NCBI RefSeq assembly: GCF_018283455.1 | Contig: NZ_JAAMTH010000001.1 | Location: 743,501-807,500, forward strand | Direction of reading: 5' to 3' | Source of the DNA: Planococcus sp. MSAK28401 | GTDB taxonomy: Bacteria > Bacillota > Bacilli > Bacillales_A > Planococcaceae | Length of the DNA: 64,000 nt | Shown: positions 43,213-51,938 of the stretch, one piece after another | Layout of the letters: every line of letters starts with the position of its first letter | How positions within the stretch are numbered: position 1 is the first letter of the stretch | Program-made: the position numbers and the translations under genes | The notes under the pieces: model-generated | What the model was told of the DNA's origin: nothing | The model's database searches: none | What the model saw: the letters and a program-made list of their open reading frames with translations, nothing else

Positions 43213-44130
43213 ATGGAGGCAGTCATCGAAATTAAAAAAATATCAAAACGCTATAAAGGTGTGCAGGCGGTTGAAGGCCTTTCATTGAAATTGAAGAAAG
43301 GGGAGATTTACGGATTTATCGGGCTGAACGGTTCAGGGAAAACCACCACCATACGCATGATGCTCGGGATGATCAAGCCGAGCGAAGGATCCTGCTGGCT
43401 CTTCGGCAAAAAGGTCACTTTGTCTAACTATAAAGTATGGGAGAAAGTCGGTTATCTGGTGGAAACGCCGTATGCTTACCCCGAACTTACGGTGGAAGAG
43501 AATTTGGAGTTGTTTCGCCGTTTTCGCCAAATTGAAGACCCAGGGGCCGTGAAACAGGTGATTGAAGAACTGAAATTAACGGCTTATGCCAAGCGGAAAG
43601 CAAAACATCTTTCACTGGGAAATGCCCAACGCCTTGGAATAGCCAAGGCCTTATTGCATCAGCCCGAAATCCTCATTCTGGACGAGCCAGTAAATGGATT
43701 GGATCCTGCCGGAATCGTGGAAGTCCGGGAATTATTGCAGGGCCTAGCAGCCGCTAAAGGCGTGACCATCTTCCTCTCCAGCCATCTCCTCAGCGAAATT
43801 GCGCTGATTGCCGATAAAATAGGGATTATCCATCAAGGCCGCTTAGTTGAAGAGTTTGAGGGGAACCAACTGAATCGCCTGATTGAGCGGAGGCTGCTGG
43901 TGAAGACCCGGGACGATAGCGCTGCGGCAGCCGCTTTATTAAAGTCGGGGATTGCTTGCCGGATAAATCACCATGGATTTATTGAAATCGAGGAGGAACA
44001 TTTACTCGACTGCCCGGAAGTCATTTCGAGCCGGCTGGTGGAGATGGGGTTTCCGCCAACTTATTTAAACGTGGAAGTGGAAACGCTGGAATCTTATTTC
44101 ATGAGATCTATCCAAAGGAAAGAGGGGTAA
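43213..44130 (+). CDS. ABC-2 transporter ATPase (BcrA-like)
   Basis: A 305-residue ATP-binding subunit. Walker A is GLNGSGKTT, the signature LSLGNAQRLGIAKA, Walker B ILILDEPVNGLDPAG, and the His switch ISSHLL-type SSHLLSE. The C-terminal 80 residues are the extension seen in bacitracin/lantibiotic-type exporters. ATG 43213 is favoured (AAGGAG 9 nt upstream); an in-frame GTG at 43207 is possible. The membrane partner begins 4 bp after the stop. Likely a peptide-antibiotic resistance or export pump; no adjacent two-component system supports this directly. Confidence 0.87.
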   Translation: MEAVIEIKKISKRYKGVQAVEGLSLKLKKGEIYGFIGLNGSGKTTTIRMMLGMIKPSEGSCWLFGKKVTLSNYKVWEKVGYLVETPYAYPELTVEENLELFRRFRQIEDPGAVKQVIEELKLTAYAKRKAKHLSLGNAQRLGIAKALLHQPEILILDEPVNGLDPAGIVEVRELLQGLAAAKGVTIFLSSHLLSEIALIADKIGIIHQGRLVEEFEGNQLNRLIERRLLVKTRDDSAAAAALLKSGIACRINHHGFIEIEEEHLLDCPEVISSRLVEMGFPPTYLNVEVETLESYFMRSIQRKEG

Positions 44131-44134
44131 AGCA

Positions 44135-44914
44135 ATGGCTTATTTCATGGCATCATTGCAGGCTGAAGGTATAAAAATCAGGAACTCCAAAATGATTTGG
44201 ATTACATTAGCGATTTTTACTTTGGCGCCGCTCATGGGAGGATTTTTCATGTTTGTGCTGAAGGATCCGGAACTTGCCAGAAACTCGGGGCTGCTGGGGG
44301 ATAAAGCGCAAGTGCTCGGTGAAGCGACTTGGCCGGCATATTTCAGTTTGCTTGCCCAAATCATTGCGGTTGGGGGAATTATCGTTTTCGGCTTTGTCAC
44401 AAGCTGGGTATTCGGCCGGGAGTATGCTGATCGGACCATCAAGGATCTATTGGCTTTGCCGGTCCACAGAAGCGTCATTGTGCTGTCCAAGTTTATCGCC
44501 ATTTTCTTGACATGCTTAATGCTCGGTTTGTATGTGATGGTAATCGGGGTGTTGATCGGCGTAATTATCGGCTTGCCGCAAGGGTCTTCTTCGGCAGCGT
44601 TAGACGGGTTTTATCTCTTGGCGATTACGGCCACATTAACAGTGGCGCTAAGCCCGCCGGTCGCTTTTTTCGCATGTCTCGGAAAAGGGTTTTTGGCGCC
44701 TCTTGGATTTGTCATTGTCATGGTGGTATGTGCGCAGGTAATTGCTGTTATCGGCTACGGGGAATATTTTCCGTGGGCCGTTCCTGCGCTGTACAGCGGC
44801 ATGGCAGGAACGTCGGGCGGTGTGGAATCCGTCAGTTTTTTCCTTGTGGGGTTCACGGCAATCGCCGGATTTGCGGCAACGGCCAGCTGGTGGCTTTTCG
44901 CCGATCAGCAATGA
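44135..44914 (+). CDS. ABC-2 transporter permease
   Basis: A 259-residue membrane subunit with about six hydrophobic segments. The N-terminal EGIKIRNSKMIWITLAIF and the FGREYADRTIKDLLALPVHR loop are typical of BcrB/YxlG-type permeases. It forms a two-gene operon with the upstream ATPase. No convincing terminator follows directly; the hairpin at 45126-45172 could serve it. The 260 bp to 45178 contain no other gene. Confidence 0.87.
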   Translation: MAYFMASLQAEGIKIRNSKMIWITLAIFTLAPLMGGFFMFVLKDPELARNSGLLGDKAQVLGEATWPAYFSLLAQIIAVGGIIVFGFVTSWVFGREYADRTIKDLLALPVHRSVIVLSKFIAIFLTCLMLGLYVMVIGVLIGVIIGLPQGSSSAALDGFYLLAITATLTVALSPPVAFFACLGKGFLAPLGFVIVMVVCAQVIAVIGYGEYFPWAVPALYSGMAGTSGGVESVSFFLVGFTAIAGFAATASWWLFADQQ

Positions 44915-45125
44915 AATAAAGAGTATGTAATCTTGCCTTTATCTGGAGCAATACTTTCTAAGAATTTCTCTATTTCAGCTTAATGCAGACTTCCCAATCT
45001 CCCTAATCATTGCGTTAATGACACTGAGCTTGATCGAAAATTAGACATGCTATTCCAACAGGCAAATTTTCGAGCTGAAGGTTTTGTCTGATCTTGCTGT
45101 TCCTGCTGATCATTTTCAGCACTTC

Positions 45126-45172
45126 AAAAGGCGATGCCAATGACTCCGAAAAGTCGTCGGCACCGCCTTTTT
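45126..45172. terminator. Terminator between convergent ABC permease and P450 genes
   Basis: AAAAGGCG-A-TGCC (45126-45138) pairs with GGCA-C-CGCCTTTTT (45159-45172), with one internal mismatch and an inner GACT/AGTC stem. A and T tracts on both sides allow use in both directions. Confidence 0.75.
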
Positions 45173-45178
45173 GCGTAA

Positions 45179-46378
45179 TTATTTCCCGAGTTTCACCGGA
45201 AGTTCACGGACGCCCCGGACGATCATGCCTGGACGCCATTCGAGTTCGTTTTCTGGAACAGCCAGCGCCATGCCCGGGAAGCGTTTCAATAGCCCTTCGA
45301 TTGCGGTATGGCCCTCGAGACGTGCGAGTGGCGCGCCGAGGCAGAAATGGATGCCTTTGCCGAACGCCAAATGCGCACTTTTTTCACGGTGGATGTCAAA
45401 CAGTTCCGGGTTGTCGAACTGTTCGGGGTCATGGTTCGCCGCGTTCAGCGCAACGATGACCAAATCGCCCCGGTGGATGGTTTTCCCGCCGAATTCCATC
45501 TCTTCTGCCGCCCATCTTGAGGTGCTGAACTCGACCGGTCCGTTCAAGCGCAGCGACTCTTCAATAGCTGGTCCGATTAGGTCAGGTTGTACGCATAATT
45601 CGTGCTGCTGTTCGGGATGTTTCAGCAGCGTAAGTACGGTGTTGCCGATCAAGTTCACCGTCGTTTCGTGCCCTGCAATAATAAGCAAGGAGACCAGTCC
45701 GTACAGCTCTTTTTCCGTCAGCCGGTCGCCTGCTTCCTCTGCTTCGATCAATCGGCTGATCAGATCGTCTCCCGGTTGTTGGCGCACTTTTGCAAACCAT
45801 TCGCCGAGATAGCGGACAAATTCATTCATATGCTCATAAACGCTAACGCCTGCTTCACCGCTTGTGCCTTCTATGAGTGAGTTTGACCAGGTCCGGAATT
45901 TATCGCGATCCTGTGAGGGAACTCCCAAGATTTCGCAAATAACGATGATGGGGAGCGGGAAGGCGAATTCATCGATCAAGTTCACGCTCGATTTGCCTTC
46001 GAATCCCTCAAGCAATTCGTCGGTGATTTCCTGGATGCGCGGTTTCATGCTTTCGATCATTTTCAGCGTAAAGGCTTTTTGGGCAAGTCCTCGCAGCCTT
46101 TTATGGTCAGGCGGGTCAGAAAATAGCATGTTTTGAGTGAATACGCTCATCTCGTCCATGCTGCTGCCGAACAGCTTCGAAAAATCCTTGATGAAGCGCG
46201 GGTCTTTCAGTACAGCTTCCGCATCCGTATAGCGCGTCACGAGCCAACCGAGCTGGCCGTCTGGAAAACGCACCTGATGCACTGGGTCTTCTTCGCGCAG
46301 CCGTTCGTAGGCTGGGTAAGGGTTCTTTGTAAATCCAGGGCTGAATAATGTTGTTTCGTCTTTGTCATGCAAATCCAT
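45179..46378 (-). CDS. Soluble cytochrome P450 (CYP107-like)
   Basis: A 399-residue bacterial class I monooxygenase that needs separate redox partners. The I-helix is LLIIAGHETTVNLIG, the ExxR motif EESLR, and the heme-binding loop FGKGIHFCLGAPLARLE with the thiolate Cys. FSDPPDHKRLRGLAQKAFT is the usual C-helix region. ATG 46378 follows AAGGAGG at 7 nt. No ferredoxin or reductase gene is adjacent. CYP107-type enzymes hydroxylate macrolides, fatty acids or other small molecules; the substrate here is unknown. Confidence 0.93.
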   Translation of the reverse strand: MDLHDKDETTLFSPGFTKNPYPAYERLREEDPVHQVRFPDGQLGWLVTRYTDAEAVLKDPRFIKDFSKLFGSSMDEMSVFTQNMLFSDPPDHKRLRGLAQKAFTLKMIESMKPRIQEITDELLEGFEGKSSVNLIDEFAFPLPIIVICEILGVPSQDRDKFRTWSNSLIEGTSGEAGVSVYEHMNEFVRYLGEWFAKVRQQPGDDLISRLIEAEEAGDRLTEKELYGLVSLLIIAGHETTVNLIGNTVLTLLKHPEQQHELCVQPDLIGPAIEESLRLNGPVEFSTSRWAAEEMEFGGKTIHRGDLVIVALNAANHDPEQFDNPELFDIHREKSAHLAFGKGIHFCLGAPLARLEGHTAIEGLLKRFPGMALAVPENELEWRPGMIVRGVRELPVKLGK

Positions 46379-46515
46379 TGAAACGCCTCCTTTTTTATCT
46401 ATACCCTGAGGCCGATGGTTTTTACTCGTTAATTTTCACATTCCTTCTGTAAAGAAATATGGAAGTGTGTTTTTTTCACTCAGGCTATTTTCCAGTGAAA
46501 GGAGTTGTTCCAGTA

Positions 46516-47334
46516 TCATCGTTGTTGAATTTCATCGACAAACCGGGTGATTTCCTGTGCTATTTCTTTTGGGCTTTCCCCGTACAGCATATGGCCGAGC
46601 TGCGGAAGGATGCGCAGCTGTGAATTTGCGATGGCAGCAGATAGCTTTTCCTGATCTTCTCTTGATGCGATAAGATCTTCCTCACCTGAAACAATAAGCG
46701 CCGGTGCTGTTATTTGTTGGAGAAGGCCGGGGAATTTTTCATTCAATGCAGCTTCACTTGTTTCTTTCCACACACGTGCCGGAACTTTTTGGATTTCATA
46801 CACCATTTTCTCCAAGAAATCGGCAGGCACGGGATGGTTGAAAAGTCCATTGGTGAATCCCCGGATGAATTCGGGGGTGACGGGATCTGTTAAACGCGAC
46901 AAAGTGGATTCATGAATGGCGACAATTGCTGGCTGGTTGCCAAGCTCGGAAGGAGAGCCCAGTAGAATGAGCCCAAGTGTCCGCTCGGGATATTTCGCCG
47001 CAAAATTCCTGGCGGCAAATCCTCCGCTGGATGCACCCGTGATAAAGGCTTTTTCGATAGCTTTGGCATCCATAAACTGAAGCAAATCTGCTTCGAAGTC
47101 TTGTGTTCGATAATCTAAGGCCGGCAAATCGACACCGTCATGCCCTCGCTGTGTATAGGCGAGGGCATGCAGCCGCTTAGGAAAACAAGCGAATAGCAAG
47201 TCGAAGGTATAACAAGAGTCTGCGAGCCCGTGCAGGAAAATCAGCGGAATGCCTTGTGGGTCGCCTCGTTCGATATAACTCAGTTTCCTTGTATCCGCCA
47301 AGCGCAGCATTTCTGGTTTCAAAGGCATATTCAT
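46516..47334 (-). CDS. Alpha/beta hydrolase
   Basis: A 272-residue cytosolic hydrolase. The oxyanion segment is LIFLHGLADSCYTF, the nucleophile Ser lies in GASSGGFAARN (G-x-S-x-G), the acid Asp in VSGEEDLIASRE, and the catalytic His in LGHMLYGESP. The fold is that of esterases, dienelactone- or haloperoxidase-type enzymes, with no sign of a specific substrate. Two in-frame ATGs (47334, 47328) lie behind AAAGGA. It follows the DUF4097-type gene by 9 bp, probably in one transcript. Confidence 0.85.
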   Translation of the reverse strand: MNMPLKPEMLRLADTRKLSYIERGDPQGIPLIFLHGLADSCYTFDLLFACFPKRLHALAYTQRGHDGVDLPALDYRTQDFEADLLQFMDAKAIEKAFITGASSGGFAARNFAAKYPERTLGLILLGSPSELGNQPAIVAIHESTLSRLTDPVTPEFIRGFTNGLFNHPVPADFLEKMVYEIQKVPARVWKETSEAALNEKFPGLLQQITAPALIVSGEEDLIASREDQEKLSAAIANSQLRILPQLGHMLYGESPKEIAQEITRFVDEIQQR

Positions 47335-47343
47335 CCATTCCTT

Positions 47344-48183
47344 TCACTCGACAGTGATGCTGCCATTATTCGAAGCGAGCTGGATGAGCACCTCGCCATT
47401 GCCAAATACGGTTTCTTCATTTTCGCGCCCATACACCTCGATATTGCCGTTGTCGACGCGCGCTTCGATGCGGGCATTCGCCGGTTCCCTGGTCGTGCGG
47501 ATTTCAATTTGCCCATTATCCGTATCGAAATCGACAGGGAAATCAAGCATCTCGGTCTCCAATTCGATGCGTCCGTTATTCGCTTGTGCTTCCAGGTCGC
47601 CTGAAACATCGCTGAATAAGATGCGTCCGTTGGAGGAGCGGGCGCTGATTGCGGCTTCCATGTCTTTCAGTTCAACCCGGCCGTTGTCTGTTTTCGCCTC
47701 GACCGTCTCGCTGTCGACTGCCTCTAAAGTGATGCGCCCATTATCTGCTTCAAGCACTACCTCAGCGGTTCTGATGCCGTTCACTTCGATGCTGCCGTTA
47801 TCGCTATCGGCCGACAGGGAATCAAGCCCACTCACAGGCAGATAAACTTGCAGCGTATAGGAGCGGTTAAAGTCGAAATTGAAAAACGGGGAGCGGTCTT
47901 CGACTTCAATTGCCAAGCGGCCGCCTTCAATTTCTGTGTTTAAAGTGAAATTATCGTCATTGCCGGACATGACGACGCGGATCGTTTCGTCTTCACTTGG
48001 CATAATGGCTACCCGGGAATTTTCAACGGTAATTTCCACTGCCTCAATATTTTCATCGAAGCTTTGTTCCTCGAGTAGCTCTTGTTGCGCTGGGTCTGAA
48101 TTGGAGACGGCAAATAAAACGATGCCGAAACCGACTAAGAACAAGCTTGCAATGATGATCAAAATTTTCAAGAAAGTTCCCAT
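47344..48183 (-). CDS. Membrane-anchored DUF4097-type beta-strand repeat protein
   Basis: A 279-residue protein with one N-terminal transmembrane segment (about 4-26; LKILIIIASLFLVGFGIVLFAV). The large extracellular part is built of short beta repeats carrying SDNGSIEV, ADNGRITLE, TDNGRVEL, SSNGRILF, NNGRIELE, TDNGQIEI and DNGNIEV about every 20 residues, as in DUF4097 beta-helix or adhesin-like proteins. ATG 48183 is chosen for its AAAGGAG RBS. Related proteins occur with envelope-stress systems such as Lia. It is coupled to the alpha/beta hydrolase downstream. The role at the cell surface is inferred. Confidence 0.8.
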   Translation of the reverse strand: MGTFLKILIIIASLFLVGFGIVLFAVSNSDPAQQELLEEQSFDENIEAVEITVENSRVAIMPSEDETIRVVMSGNDDNFTLNTEIEGGRLAIEVEDRSPFFNFDFNRSYTLQVYLPVSGLDSLSADSDNGSIEVNGIRTAEVVLEADNGRITLEAVDSETVEAKTDNGRVELKDMEAAISARSSNGRILFSDVSGDLEAQANNGRIELETEMLDFPVDFDTDNGQIEIRTTREPANARIEARVDNGNIEVYGRENEETVFGNGEVLIQLASNNGSITVE

Positions 48184-48405
48184 GAAATCATCTCCTTTCA
48201 TTTTGAAATATCCGTAGCTTGGTAACGGAGAGCCGTGTTGCTTCATCACAGATTTGACTAAGTATCATCATTTTACTATAAACATCAGAAAAGTCAGTTT
48301 ATTTAATTGAAATCATGCTATATTAATGACTATAGGAAGTTCATGGAAGAACAGAACCGCCAAGACGGACCGTCCGGGAATTCTTAGGCAAGGGAGGATG
48401 CCGAT

Positions 48406-48852
48406 ATGTGGAGCTTAAAAAAGAAAGTTCTCATCGACCGCAGGCTGGGGGAGGTCCACCAATTCGCAACAAACCCGAAGCACTGGTATCAATGGTATGC
48501 AGGATTGTCGGAAGCTGAAAACCTGAAAGGAAAAGGAGGAAAAGGCACAAGCATGGACCTGATGTATTTTTTTTTCGGGAGGAGTTTGGAATTGCATGTG
48601 CTGGTCGTGGAAAATGCAGTGACGGAAAATGGCTATGTGTGGCGCTGCCTGATTAGCGGCGCTTTTGATGGCAACCAGACGTGGAGGTATGTACCCGTGG
48701 AAAATGGCACGGAAGTTCAGTTTGAGATGGAATACGACCTGCCTGGCAGCATTTTCGGGAAAGTGGCCAATACCCTTTACATTAAAAAGTTGATGAACAA
48801 CTCGATGGAGCAGACATTGCAAAACTTGAAAGATATCAGTGAAAGCGAGTGA
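48406..48852 (+). CDS. SRPBCC/polyketide-cyclase-like protein
   Basis: A 148-residue soluble protein with a probable START/SRPBCC fold: an N-terminal beta strand and helix (KKVLIDRRLGEVHQFATNPKHWYQWYAG), seven strands, and a long C-terminal helix (IKKLMNNSMEQTLQNLKDI). Such proteins bind hydrophobic ligands. RBS AGGGAGG. It is followed within 80 bp by a small membrane protein gene and likely shares its transcript. Ligand unknown. Confidence 0.75.
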   Translation: MWSLKKKVLIDRRLGEVHQFATNPKHWYQWYAGLSEAENLKGKGGKGTSMDLMYFFFGRSLELHVLVVENAVTENGYVWRCLISGAFDGNQTWRYVPVENGTEVQFEMEYDLPGSIFGKVANTLYIKKLMNNSMEQTLQNLKDISESE

Positions 48853-48932
48853 ACACTCAGCAGTTACGAAGGCCAAGTGGATGATTTTCGGCTTGAAAGA
48901 CTCGTTCATACTATTTAGAGGAGAGGTGAAGG

Positions 48933-49118
48933 ATGGAGCGAAATCAGAAACGCGATTACTCCCAAATTCCATTTGCTGGCCTGGGTTTGGTCATGGGAAC
49001 TGCGATTGGCGCAACTTTGGCACTGATTTTAACTGGGGATATTATGTGGGCAGGAGTAGGGACGGGCGTGGGACTGGTTCTCGGGGCAGCGGCCGATAGC
49101 ATGAAGAAGCGAAGATGA
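48933..49118 (+). CDS. Small glycine-rich membrane protein, 61 residues
   Basis: A short basic N-terminus, then two hydrophobic segments rich in Gly and Ala (about 13-35 and 38-52; GLGLVMGTAIGATLALILTG, WAGVGTGVGLVLGAAAD) in glycine-zipper style, and a basic tail MKKRR. AGGAGAGGTGAAGG gives a clear RBS. It overlaps the next 52-codon frame by 4 bp (ATGA). Small membrane proteins of this form may associate with transporters or insert alone; no function is assigned. Confidence 0.7.
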   Translation: MERNQKRDYSQIPFAGLGLVMGTAIGATLALILTGDIMWAGVGTGVGLVLGAAADSMKKRR

Positions 49119-49273
49119 AATCTTTGCCGCCTAATTTGCCGATCAGCGATGCTCTTATGCCGCTGATCGGATTCGAAATTGCCGCTATGGTGTTCAAATC
49201 ATTCTACTACGTCCAAGAAAAAACAGGAATTGAAGTGGTTGGGGATGCTGATGGAGAAGAGCTGATTAAATAA
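49115..49273 (+). CDS. Very small coupled gene, 52 residues
   Basis: ATG 49115 overlaps the stop of the 61-residue membrane protein in an ATGA junction, and the frame is open to TAA at 49271-49273. The product begins MKSLPPNLPISDALMPLIGF, has a mildly hydrophobic centre (EIAAMVFKSFYYV) and an acidic C-terminal third ending GDADGEELIK. The overlap and amino-acid make-up favour a real, translationally coupled gene. No homologue is recognised. Confidence 0.5.
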   Translation: MKSLPPNLPISDALMPLIGFEIAAMVFKSFYYVQEKTGIEVVGDADGEELIK

Positions 49274-49369
49274 GGAAAGATGGCTATCTTAGACATTACA
49301 GTGCACAAAGGTTATGCTGAACGCAGTTGAGCTGGTCACATGGTCAGCCGAAACGGAAGGATGATCGAC

Positions 49370-49543
49370 ATGGCATTTTTGGACAAGCTGAACGCAATGA
49401 AAGACAAAGCGATCGAAAAAGGCAAAACCCATTGGGACGAAAATAAAGAAGACTATAAAGAAAAAGCGGCTGGTTATAAAGAGAAAGCCACGGTAATAAA
49501 AGAAGATGTAGAGAACAAGTTGAAGGAGAGAAAAGGGAAATAA
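49370..49543 (+). CDS. Small highly charged helical protein, 57 residues
   Basis: ATG 49370 with GGAAGG 9 nt upstream; an ATG three codons earlier is also in frame. The product is almost wholly charged amphipathic helix with repeated KEKA units (DYKEKAAGYKEKATVIKEDVENKLKERKGK). It recalls LEA/CsbD-like or stress-induced small proteins. It is followed by a strong bidirectional terminator. Its closeness to the two other tiny genes may reflect one stress-related cluster; this is inference. Confidence 0.6.
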   Translation: MAFLDKLNAMKDKAIEKGKTHWDENKEDYKEKAAGYKEKATVIKEDVENKLKERKGK

Positions 49544-49586
49544 CAAGAGATGCATCTTTTGGATAAGAATGTCGCTTTTAGAATTG

Positions 49587-49628
49587 AAAAACGCGTGGAG
49601 AAACGAATCCGTTTCTCCACGCGTTTTT
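49587..49628. terminator. Bidirectional terminator
   Basis: A perfect 19-bp stem (49587-49605 with 49610-49628; core CGCGTGGAGAAACG) with a 4-nt loop and A/T tracts on both sides. It ends the small-gene cluster and the convergent GntR gene. Confidence 0.9.
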
Positions 49629-49642
49629 TGTTTTAAGTGAAG

Positions 49643-50344
49643 TCATGTCGACCGGTCTAATTCCGAACGGATGCGAGAGATATGCTCGCTCATCAATTGC
49701 TTGGCCAATTCGCTATTACCGCTCTCGATCGCCAAATAGATTTCCTCGTGTTCCTTATACGTATCCTGGTGGCGCTCAGCGTTGGTGAAGCGGTGGCGTC
49801 GTGTGGCGCGGATATTTTCTTCCAACCGCTTCGCAAGAGTTTCCATCAAGTCGATCAATAATTGATTTTTGGTGGCATTCGCGACTTGCAGATGGAAATC
49901 CACGTCAACCTGGACCCCGAGTTCGGGATCGTTCGCGGCCAAAGCCATTTGCCCGAGCACTTCGCGGATCGCCAGCAAGTTCTCTGGTGTCGCCCGCTGT
50001 GCTGCGAGCGAGGCGGCTTCAACTTCGAATGCCCGTCTGAGTTCGAGCATATCGTCGATGTATTGAATCTCTGCCGCATCGATGCGCGTGCCGAGTTCAT
50101 TGCCGAGCATATCGTGCTTGGTCTCAGAGAGAAAACTGCCGCCGCCTTGGCGGATTTCGAGGAAGCCTTTGCTTTCCAGGCCTTTCAACGCTTCGCGAAC
50201 GGAATTTCGGCTGACGCCGAATAGACTCGCCAAGTCCCGCTCGGAAGGAAGCCGGCCGCCAGGGGGCACATTGTTCTCCAAGCACAGCGTTTGGATCTGT
50301 TCGACGACTAATTCATAGGTGCGTTTTTTCGGATTCAATAACAC
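49643..50344 (-). CDS. GntR/FadR-family regulator of the hydroxyacid operon
   Basis: A 233-residue repressor. The N-terminal winged helix has RLPSERDLASLFGVSRNSVREALKGLESKGFLEIRQGGGSF; the C-terminal all-helical FCD effector domain (about 90-225) has the metal-ligand-type DVDFHLQVANAT and EHEEIYLAI. This is the FadR subfamily that includes GlcC, LldR and LutR, sensors of glycolate or lactate. It is divergent from the dehydrogenase-transporter operon, where a TTGGTnnnACCAA palindrome lies downstream of the promoter. It probably represses that operon until the hydroxyacid is present. Confidence 0.88.
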   Translation of the reverse strand: MLLNPKKRTYELVVEQIQTLCLENNVPPGGRLPSERDLASLFGVSRNSVREALKGLESKGFLEIRQGGGSFLSETKHDMLGNELGTRIDAAEIQYIDDMLELRRAFEVEAASLAAQRATPENLLAIREVLGQMALAANDPELGVQVDVDFHLQVANATKNQLLIDLMETLAKRLEENIRATRRHRFTNAERHQDTYKEHEEIYLAIESGNSELAKQLMSEHISRIRSELDRST

Positions 50345-50424
50345 GAAACTCTCTCCCTGTTGACTTGTTTTTATGTTCTCCTTTCATCATACCGAAAGAA
50401 ATGCAAAATGTCTGAAAATACACA

Positions 50425-50452
50425 TTGAACTTTTCAGATTATTATGTATAAT
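50425..50452 (+). promoter_or_regulatory. Predicted sigma-A promoter of the hydroxyacid operon
   Basis: -35 TTGAAC (50425-50430), 16-bp spacer, perfect -10 TATAAT (50447-50452). Transcription would begin about 50459, inside the palindrome. Confidence 0.75.
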
Positions 50453-50458
50453 TGGTTT

Positions 50459-50475
50459 AATTGGTAGGACCAATT
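50459..50475 (+). promoter_or_regulatory. FadR-family operator
   Basis: AATTGGTAGGACCAATT has perfect 7-bp arms around three central bases, the TGGTnnnACCA form bound by GlcC/LldR/LutR-type regulators. It covers the predicted transcription start, so the GntR protein encoded at 49643-50344 would block initiation. Confidence 0.8.
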
Positions 50476-50534
50476 TATAAAAACATAAAATATTCCTACT
50501 TCACACGTGAATATGCATAAAGGAGCGAAATGAA

Positions 50535-51938
50535 ATGGCAATTCCTCATCAGGAGAAAATTCTGGACAATTTGGCGGATTTTTTGACAGGCGAACAAATC
50601 AGCATTAACGAGACGATTAAGGAGTTGCACGGCAGGGATGAATCCTATCACGCCATGCAATTGCCGGACATCGTCGTGTTTCCGGAAACGGCGGAGCAAG
50701 TATCGAAAATCATGAAGCTGTCCCAGCAATACGCGATTCCGATCGTCCCGTTCGGTCTTGGCTCGAGCCTTGAAGGCCATGTCATCCCGGAACAGGGCGG
50801 CATCACCGTCGACTTTTCCTTGATGAATAAAGTGCTGCATGTCGATGCGGAAGATTTTCTCGTCACTGTCCAGCCCGGTGTCACCAGGACGCAATTGAAT
50901 AAGGAATTGAAGAAACACGGATTGTTTTTCAGCGTCGACCCCGGAGCGGACGCGACGCTTGGCGGCATGGCGGCGACCAATGCGAGCGGCACGACGTCCG
51001 TCAAATACGGCGTCATGCGTGACCAGATACGCGACCTTGAAGTGGTCATGGCAGACGGCACCATTATTCATACCGGCAACAAAGCGGCAAAATCGTCTTC
51101 CGGGCTTCATTTAAACGGTTTGTTCGTCGGCTCTGAAGGGACGCTCGGCTGTTTTACGGAAATGACTTTGAAAGTGTACGGCATCCCGGAATTTGTTACG
51201 GCGGCTCGCGCTTCATTTCCGAGTGTGAAAGATGCGGTCGAAGCAGTCGTCTCGATCTTGCAAGCCGGCATTCCGATTGCCCGCGTCGAACTTGTCGATG
51301 AGCAGTCGATGAGGCAAGTGAATGAGTACAATGATACCGCTTACCTCGAGAAGCCAACTTTGTTCTTAGAGTTCCATGGCAATGAAGCTGGGCTCAAGCA
51401 AGACGTGGAGTTTATGGAAGAAATTGTCCAGGGGCATGCCTGCGAAGAAATCACTTTTGAGACCGACACCGCGGCGCGCAATCTATTATGGGAAGCGCGC
51501 CATACTTTGGCCTATGCCTATATCCACGGCTATCCCGGCAAAAAGATGATGGTCACGGACGTTTGCCTGCCGATTTCAGAACTCGCAGGCGCAGTCGGCC
51601 ATGCACGGGAAAACCTCCAAGCGCTCGGGCTTCCGGGCGGCATCGTCGGCCATGTCGGCGACGGCAATTTCCATGCACTCATTATGATGAATATGGAAGA
51701 CCCTGACGAAGTGGCGCGTGCGCAGGAGTTTAACGGGCGCATCGTCGAGTACGCGCTCGAACGCGGCGGCACTTGCACAGGTGAACACGGAGTCGGGCTC
51801 GGCAAGCAGAAATACCAACAGCAAGAACACGGAGCGGCACTTGAGGTCATGGAGAAAATCAAACGGGCGCTGGACCCGAATAATCTATTGAATCCCGGCA
51901 AGAACATTAAAGTGGAGACAAAGGAGACGATCAAATGA
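50535..51938 (+). CDS. FAD-linked 2-hydroxyacid dehydrogenase (D-lactate/glycolate type)
   Basis: A 467-residue flavoprotein of the VAO/GlcD family that oxidises a 2-hydroxyacid to the 2-oxoacid. The FAD-binding PCMH domain (about 40-220) has VPFGLGSSLEGHV and FFSVDPGADATLGGMAATNASGTTSVKYG. The C-terminal substrate domain has GHVGDGNFHALI and TCTGEHGVGLGKQKY with metal-binding histidines. There is no GlcE or GlcF partner, so a stand-alone D-lactate dehydrogenase using the respiratory chain is the closest model; D-glycolate or D-2-hydroxyglutarate are alternatives. Coupled (ATGA) to a BASS transporter. Confidence 0.88.
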   Translation: MAIPHQEKILDNLADFLTGEQISINETIKELHGRDESYHAMQLPDIVVFPETAEQVSKIMKLSQQYAIPIVPFGLGSSLEGHVIPEQGGITVDFSLMNKVLHVDAEDFLVTVQPGVTRTQLNKELKKHGLFFSVDPGADATLGGMAATNASGTTSVKYGVMRDQIRDLEVVMADGTIIHTGNKAAKSSSGLHLNGLFVGSEGTLGCFTEMTLKVYGIPEFVTAARASFPSVKDAVEAVVSILQAGIPIARVELVDEQSMRQVNEYNDTAYLEKPTLFLEFHGNEAGLKQDVEFMEEIVQGHACEEITFETDTAARNLLWEARHTLAYAYIHGYPGKKMMVTDVCLPISELAGAVGHARENLQALGLPGGIVGHVGDGNFHALIMMNMEDPDEVARAQEFNGRIVEYALERGGTCTGEHGVGLGKQKYQQQEHGAALEVMEKIKRALDPNNLLNPGKNIKVETKETIK

